Shown in pieces: positions 7,417-11,083 of a stretch of DNA of 11,083 nucleotides (position 1 is its first letter; every line of letters begins with the position of its first letter). Both the position numbers and the translations under genes were made by a program. Source of the DNA: Prevotella sp. UBA2725 (GTDB lineage: Bacteria; Bacteroidota; Bacteroidia; Bacteroidales; Bacteroidaceae); contig DEKJ01000021.1 of assembly GCA_002353825.1 (NCBI GenBank), forward strand, positions 67,119 to 78,201, given 5' to 3'. The notes under the pieces were generated by a model that did no database searches, was not told the DNA's origin, and saw only the letters and a program-made list of their open reading frames with translations.

Positions 7417-8502
7417 CGTGTGGTTGGCATGGTCGAAGAAGATAGACGGGTCGATGGTACGGCCACAGAAGCGGATCTCGAAATGGAGGTGAGGGGTCGT
7501 GGCGCGTCCTGTCTGTCCCGTGAGACCAATGACCTCACCGGCTTTTACCTTTTGACCAATCTTCACGAAGTTCTTCGACTGGTGACTGTAACAGGTTGAG
7601 AAGCCGTAGGCGTGGCGGATGACGATGTAGTTGCCATAACCATAGTAAGGGCCGGACTGAGTGACGACTCCGTCAAAGGCAGCTAAGATCTCATCGTTGG
7701 GCTTCGTTTTGATGTCTACTCCCGAATGTCCCCGGCCTCCGCGCCCACCATAAGGACTGATGACATGGGCACCGGGGAGTGGGTAGGACCAGTGCTGCTC
7801 CTCAATCTTCTTCAGGTCGAGGGTCAAGGTCGAGCCGTTGTTGAAGTCGCTGTCATCGTTGTCGTCAGGATCTAAACTGAGCGCTTTCTCTTGTTCTGCA
7901 TTGAGGACTGATACTGACACTCGACTGCCGTTCTTTCGACACTGCAGCACCTGCTTCCGCAACCGGTGGCTCTTCAGTTCAAGGATCGTTTCCGGATTGA
8001 TTCTGCCGCCGTTGACCATGATCGAGAAGAGGCAGAAGGTGCGTCCGTCCTCGCCGCCAACGATAGCGATGGTCTGTCCGGCTCTCACGCGCTGCCCCAC
8101 GTTGACGAGGTTCTGCGCGTTATAGGAATAGACGGTCTCGAGGCCGTTGTCGTGCCGGATGACGATGGTATTGCCATATTGTTGTGTGCGCTTAGATAGA
8201 CGTACGGTACCATTGAACATGGCTTTCACCGCATCGCCTTTCGTGGTCGTGATCTCAAGGGCTCCGTCGTTAACCGTAGCTTTTCCTACCGGTAAAGGGA
8301 ACGAGTATTCGTTGTCACGAAGGATACTAAAGTCGATATTGAAAGCGTTGCTCTGTGAGAACAACCCGGGCGTAGGCACACTGATCGATGCCTGCTCAGT
8401 GGCGGAAAAGCGAGTGTGTTGGGCGGAGGCAGTAACGCTTGCTGTGACAAGCAATAGGTATATTATAGCTTTAAACAGTTTTATAGTATAAGTCTTTCTC
8501 AT
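7369..8502 (-). CDS. M23-family metallopeptidase with a degenerate M23-like N-terminal duplicate
   Basis: The 377-residue protein has a Sec signal peptide (cleavage near ASA|Q, residues 26-28) and should act on peptidoglycan peptides in the periplasm. The C-terminal half (about 238-355) is a complete LytM/M23 domain: zinc ligands His259 and Asp263 in GHSGVD, catalytic-site His307 in CYSHQ, and HxH at 338-340 in TPHLHFEIR. The first half (about 66-172) shows the same fold pattern (KAMFNGTV, GNTIVIRH, GQTIAIVGG, RINPETIL), but the metal and catalytic residues are gone: YSYN replaces YSH, and TFCLFSI replaces the HxH strand. This half may position substrate or regulate the active domain. An acidic linker (DPDDNDDSDF, 211-220) separates the halves. 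A D,D-endopeptidase or an EnvC/NlpD-like activator role is possible, but the intact zinc site favours an enzyme. Its stop lies within the convergent PUL remnant. Confidence 0.9.
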   Translation of the reverse strand: MRKTYTIKLFKAIIYLLLVTASVTASAQHTRFSATEQASISVPTPGLFSQSNAFNIDFSILRDNEYSFPLPVGKATVNDGALEITTTKGDAVKAMFNGTVRLSKRTQQYGNTIVIRHDNGLETVYSYNAQNLVNVGQRVRAGQTIAIVGGEDGRTFCLFSIMVNGGRINPETILELKSHRLRKQVLQCRKNGSRVSVSVLNAEQEKALSLDPDDNDDSDFNNGSTLTLDLKKIEEQHWSYPLPGAHVISPYGGRGGRGHSGVDIKTKPNDEILAAFDGVVTQSGPYYGYGNYIVIRHAYGFSTCYSHQSKNFVKIGQKVKAGEVIGLTGQTGRATTPHLHFEIRFCGRTIDPSIFFDHANHTLKARVLNVKKGGRVR

Positions 8503-8561
8503 TGAAGATTGAATTCTAGTGGTTCATCCGTTAAATGCATCTATGCTCACACGGATTTTTC

Positions 8562-8706
8562 TCACACGGATTTTAAAGATTTTAAAGATGGCTACGCTGC
8601 TTCGCAGCTACGCGTATCATTGCATGCCATGTTGTGGTGCGCGTACAACAGCATTACTGCGTGGTCGGCGAAGCCGAAATCCTTAAGATCTTTAAAATCC
8701 GTGTGA
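8562..8706. repeat. Approximately 145-bp element with 19-bp perfect terminal inverted repeats (MITE/REP-like)
   Basis: TCACACGGATTTTAAAGAT at 8562-8580 is the exact reverse complement of 8688-8706. The inside is also structured: GCTGC-TTC-GCAGC at 8596-8608, TCGGC-GAA-GCCGA at 8665-8677, and TGTTGT...ACAACA at 8630-8635 and 8645-8650. A second copy of CTCACACGGATTTT directly precedes the left arm (from 8547). It lies between pgeF and the M23 gene and encodes no credible protein. A transcript through it would fold into a long branched hairpin. It could be a non-autonomous mobile element, a REP-like repeat or a strong processing or termination structure. Confidence 0.75.
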
Positions 8707-8740
8707 AATAAAAGATCTTTGGAAATATCATAAGCGTATA

Positions 8741-9544
8741 TTATACCCCGATGATGGCTGTATATATCCTTCCCGAATTGATTCCTAACCTCCGGGCGGA
8801 GAAGAAGTCGGCGACATCATCGTAGGTGCAGATGCCGGATTGTTGGATATGGCTTCGGGGTACACCTACGCTCTCCAACTGTAGTTGGTTGCAGAGCGGG
8901 AGGTTGATGTGCCATTTCTCTTGTGCGGGATTATTCCGGCAAGGGTATTTCCGGGCAAGGAGGCGCATGTCGAAGCCGTGCACGGCGAAGTCGTCATAGA
9001 CCTCTTGTCCCACCTCAAAGTTCTTCAGGGAGATGCCGGGCCCGATGACAGCGAGTGTGTCTTCGGGGAGTGTGCCGTAGCATCGCTGCATCTTGCGGAA
9101 GGTCTCTTTGACGATACGACTCACGGTGCCGCGCCATCCGGCATGGATAGCAGCCTTGGCATGGTGCCGTGGGTCGTAGAGCAGGACAGGGATACAGTCG
9201 GCTGTAGACACGCCGATGCAGATATGGGGTAGGGTGGTCATCAGCGCATCCTTGCCTTCAAGGAGCTGCTGTCGTTGTTCCGGAGTAGCGTGAAGGATGT
9301 CTTCGGTGATGGCAAGACATTCGATGTCGTGAACCTGATGAGGCAGAAACAAATGGCTGTCCTCAATGTTCAGCGTCCGGCAGAGCGCCTGACGGTTCGT
9401 GGTAATGGCTGCAGGGTCGTCACCGCAATAAGGATTGATATTCAGTTCACCGTAGTTGCCTTTGCTTGCTCCGCCGTGTCGTGTGGTGGAGAAAGCAATG
9501 ACATCATCGGACAATTTATAATAATGTAACTCGGGGTCATACAT
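8741..9544 (-). CDS. pgeF: YfiH/PgeF-type peptidoglycan editing factor (multicopper polyphenol oxidase 'laccase' domain protein)
   Basis: The 267-residue product has the family's usual length and signature. It begins with an FSTTRHGG.S.G.Y..LN segment (18-35), then PHQVH (68-72), GVSTADCIPVLLYDP (111-125), AIHAGWRGT (132-140), GPGI (nt-encoded mid-protein) and a C-terminal SGICTYDD...FFSARR block. His72, Cys117 and His134 match the His-Cys-His metal site of E. coli YfiH. In E. coli the protein removes wrongly built UDP-MurNAc-L-Ser precursors; other members act on purine nucleosides (adenosine phosphorolysis or deamination). No signal peptide is seen, so it is cytoplasmic. It follows obg on the same strand after 87 bases made largely of heptamer repeats, so co-transcription with adk and obg is plausible. 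Confidence 0.92.
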   Translation of the reverse strand: MYDPELHYYKLSDDVIAFSTTRHGGASKGNYGELNINPYCGDDPAAITTNRQALCRTLNIEDSHLFLPHQVHDIECLAITEDILHATPEQRQQLLEGKDALMTTLPHICIGVSTADCIPVLLYDPRHHAKAAIHAGWRGTVSRIVKETFRKMQRCYGTLPEDTLAVIGPGISLKNFEVGQEVYDDFAVHGFDMRLLARKYPCRNNPAQEKWHINLPLCNQLQLESVGVPRSHIQQSGICTYDDVADFFSARRLGINSGRIYTAIIGV

Positions 9545-9570
9545 AATTAATTAGCTAACTCAACTCTCTC

Positions 9571-9640
9571 AACTCTTAACTCCTATCTCTTAACTCCTAT
9601 CTCCTAACTCCTATCTCCTAACTCTTAACTCTTAACTCTC
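9571..9640. repeat. Ten-unit degenerate heptamer tandem repeat overlapping the obg stop codon
   Basis: Ten consecutive 7-base units read AACTCTT, AACTCCT, ATCTCTT, AACTCCT, ATCTCCT, AACTCCT, ATCTCCT, AACTCTT, AACTCTT, AACTCTC. A degenerate continuation extends to about 9557. On the minus (transcribed) strand this is a purine-rich run of GTTAAGA, GTTAGGA and GATAGGA. The obg stop codon (9632-9634 on +) lies inside the array, and the pgeF start is 27 bases beyond it. Copy number may vary by slippage. Confidence 0.85.
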
Positions 9641-10768
9641 GTCGAGGTCTTCCGCGTCTACCACTTCGAAGTCATCTTCGTCTGCCTCTTCGTCGTGCAT
9701 CTCCTGCCGGAAAGAGCCCATGTCCTTATCGCGGTGGACCAGCGTGTCTTCTGCCGTGATCTCCGCGAGCTTGTTGCTCTCGCTGTTCAGTTCGCGCCAC
9801 AGCACATCCTTCAGTTCGTCGAGTCCATAGCCTGTCACAGCGGAGATGAACACCACGGGGAGATCCTCGGGTAGCTCCTCTTTGAGCATGCTGATAAGTT
9901 CGTCGTCGAGCAGGTCACATTTCGTGATAGCGAGCACACGGTGCTTTTCGAGCATGTCGGGGTTGAACTTCTTCAGCTCGCCCAACAGCACCTTGTAGTC
10001 GTGCTTGATGTCGTTGCTCTCTCCGGGCACCATGAAGAGCAGCAACGAGTTGCGCTCGATATGGCGGAGGAAGCGCAGGCCGAGGCCTTTGCCTTCGCTT
10101 GCTCCCTCGATGATTCCTGGGATGTCGGCCATGACGAACGACTTGCCGTCGCGGTAGCTCACGATGCCGAGCGAAGGCTCGAGCGTGGTGAACGGATAGT
10201 TGGCAATCTTCGGCTTGGCACTGGAGAGTGCGGAGAGGAGCGTCGACTTACCGGCATTGGGGAAGCCGACGAGACCTACATCGGCTAAGAGCTTAAGCTC
10301 CAGAATGACCGTCATCTCCTGTGCCGGTTCGCCGGGTTGTGCGAAGCGGGGAGCCTGGCGTGTGGCGGTGCGGAACTGAAAATTGCCCAATCCGCCGCGG
10401 CCGCCTGGCAGCAAGACGACCTCCTGCCCGTCGTAGGTGATGTCGCAGACGTATTTGCCGGTCTCAGCATTGTAGACCACCGTACCGCAAGGCACGTCGA
10501 TATACGAGTCCTTGCCATCGGTGCCATGACATTTGTCGGCACCCCCGTTGCCACCATGTTCTGCGAAGACATGCTTCTGGTATTTCAGGTGCAGCAGGGT
10601 CCAATAGTTATGGTTGCCGCGGAGGATAATGCTCCCTCCGTGACCTCCGTCACCGCCGTCGGGGCCGCCGTTGGGCTGGTATTTCACGTGTCTGAGGTGT
10701 GCCGATCCTCGGCCGCCTTTTCCGGAGCGGCAGACGATGCGCACATAGTCTACAAAGTTCGATTCCAT
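9632..10768 (-). CDS. obg: Obg-family GTPase (ribosome-associated, CgtA/ObgE)
   Basis: The 378-residue protein has the glycine-rich Obg domain at about 2-158 (VCRSGKGGRGS, PDGGDGGHGG, LLPGGRGGLGN) followed by a GTPase domain. G1 is GFPNAGKST (168-176), the G2 Thr is in PFTTLEP (192-198), and G3 is DIPGI (215-219). G4 is TKCD (282-285) in place of NKxD, and G5 is SAVTG (309-313). The last 50 residues are a charged, acidic tail (EEADEDDFEVVDAEDLDES) typical of variable Obg C-termini. Obg proteins bind the 50S subunit, aid its maturation and link growth to GTP/ppGpp. The start ATG at 10768 gives the canonical ..FVDYV.I opening. The gene follows adk by 93 bases, an arrangement common in Bacteroidales. 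Three TAAAGAA heptamers sit just upstream, and a heptamer array supplies the stop codon. Confidence 0.97.
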   Translation of the reverse strand: MESNFVDYVRIVCRSGKGGRGSAHLRHVKYQPNGGPDGGDGGHGGSIILRGNHNYWTLLHLKYQKHVFAEHGGNGGADKCHGTDGKDSYIDVPCGTVVYNAETGKYVCDITYDGQEVVLLPGGRGGLGNFQFRTATRQAPRFAQPGEPAQEMTVILELKLLADVGLVGFPNAGKSTLLSALSSAKPKIANYPFTTLEPSLGIVSYRDGKSFVMADIPGIIEGASEGKGLGLRFLRHIERNSLLLFMVPGESNDIKHDYKVLLGELKKFNPDMLEKHRVLAITKCDLLDDELISMLKEELPEDLPVVFISAVTGYGLDELKDVLWRELNSESNKLAEITAEDTLVHRDKDMGSFRQEMHDEEADEDDFEVVDAEDLDES

Positions 10769-10781
10769 CTTTTCGCTTCGC

Positions 10782-10802
10782 TAAAGAATAAAGAATAAAG
10801 AA
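10782..10802. repeat. Three perfect tandem heptamers (TAAAGAA) in the obg leader
   Basis: TAAAGAA occurs three times head to tail at 10782-10788, 10789-10795 and 10796-10802, reading TTCTTTA on the transcribed strand. The block ends 13 bases before the obg start codon, in the adk-obg spacer. Copy-number change would alter leader length without touching coding sequence. Confidence 0.7.
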
Positions 10803-10832
10803 AATAAGGGGTGGTTCTGGATAAAGGGCAGA

Positions 10833-10852
10833 GTAGTGGCCGCAGCCACTAC
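10833..10852. terminator. Hairpin between adk and obg
   Basis: GTAGTGGC (10833-10840) pairs perfectly with GCCACTAC (10845-10852) across a CGCA loop. On the minus strand it lies about 10 bases after the adk stop and is preceded by an A-run, with no T-run following directly. On the plus strand a T-run follows at 10858-10863. It may be a weak intercistronic terminator or an RNA-processing hairpin tuning obg relative to adk, or a terminator acting on antisense transcription. Confidence 0.5.
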
Positions 10853-10861
10853 ACTACTTTT

Positions 10862-11083
10862 TTACAGTGCGTCGATAACAGCGCAGATGTCTGCAAAGAT
10901 TCTGTCGAGCTCACCCAGACCGTTGATGTGATGGTGGATACCCTCTTTCTCGTACCAGTCGATGAGGGGCGCAGTCTGGTTGTGATAAACGGTGAGGCGC
11001 TTCTTGATCGTCTCCTCGTTATCGTCGGAACGTCCGCTCTCCTTGCCACGGAGGATCAGACGCTTCATCAGCTCGTCCTCGGG
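10862..11083 (-). CDS. adk: Adenylate kinase, C-terminal part (5' truncated by window edge)
   Basis: The minus-strand frame is open from the window edge to the stop at 10862-10864 and gives the last 73 residues, starting PEDELMKRLILRGKESGRSD. The SGR(S/A)DDN.ETI.KRL segment is the conserved adenylate kinase block that carries the arginine and aspartate contacts behind the LID domain. It is followed by TAPLIDWYEKEG, then the last strand and helix (GLGELDRIFADICAVIDAL). Adk interconverts ATP + AMP and 2 ADP in the cytosol. Residues at the edge (PEDEL) fit the region after the LID, so the P-loop, NMP-binding and LID domains lie outside the window. It heads the adk-obg-pgeF minus-strand series. 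Confidence 0.95.
   Translation of the reverse strand, partial: PEDELMKRLILRGKESGRSDDNEETIKKRLTVYHNQTAPLIDWYEKEGIHHHINGLGELDRIFADICAVIDAL

Noticed and set aside
8509..8706. A 65-codon plus-strand open frame inside the intergenic repeat.
   Set aside because: It is made almost wholly of the inverted-repeat element and shows no protein-like features.
9941..10288. Plus-strand open frame opposite obg.
   Set aside because: It is antisense to the well-supported GTPase domain with all G motifs and shows no recognisable domain.
1..11083. A defence system, CRISPR array, prophage or integrase.
   Set aside because: No such genes or repeat-spacer patterns were seen; all substantial genes fit a PUL or housekeeping functions.

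Overview
The window looks like a chromosomal segment of a Bacteroidales bacterium, most likely Prevotellaceae. The reasons are a SusD-type lipoprotein, SusE/F-type glycan-binding proteins, a SusB-type GH97 enzyme, AT-rich leaders without strong Shine-Dalgarno sites, roughly even GC content in coding DNA, and C-terminal 'LSGVK...GVY(V/L)KRVNGK' tails of a kind common in this group. Genus is an inference.

Positions 1 to about 7416 (+ strand) are the downstream part of a polysaccharide utilization locus (PUL). In order it holds: the C-terminal 308 residues of a SusD-like protein; a three-domain SusE/F-like lipoprotein; a clan GH-D (GH27, isomaltodextranase-like) lipoprotein; a GH97 alpha-glucosidase with the full inverting catalytic set; a hairpin that may end or attenuate the transcript; a second, non-lipidated SusE/F-like protein with a C-terminal tail; and a broken GH66 dextranase-family gene. 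GH66, the GH27-like enzyme and GH97 together suggest an alpha-1,6-glucan (dextran or isomaltooligosaccharide) substrate. The proposed flow is surface capture (SusD, SusE/F), cleavage by the surface GH27-like lipoprotein, then release of glucose by periplasmic GH97.

The GH66 gene is a remnant. Its signal peptide, the start of its N-terminal beta domain and a short stretch of the barrel are joined to an out-of-frame C-terminal tail closely related to that of the gene just upstream. The tail reads directly into the 3' end of a convergent gene. The PUL therefore appears to have decayed at its distal edge and lost its endo-dextranase, with the deletion reaching the boundary with the housekeeping genes.

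Positions 7369 to 11083 (- strand) are a conserved-type housekeeping block: adenylate kinase (adk, partial), Obg GTPase, a YfiH/PgeF-type peptidoglycan-editing protein, and an M23 metallopeptidase with an inactive duplicate of the M23 fold ahead of the active one. The intergenic DNA here is unusually repetitive: three perfect TAAAGAA heptamers before obg, about ten degenerate heptamers that supply the obg stop codon, a hairpin between adk and obg, and a roughly 145-bp element with 19-bp perfect terminal inverted repeats between pgeF and the M23 gene. No tRNA, rRNA, CRISPR array, integrase or transposase was seen, and no intergenic gap exceeds 300 bases.
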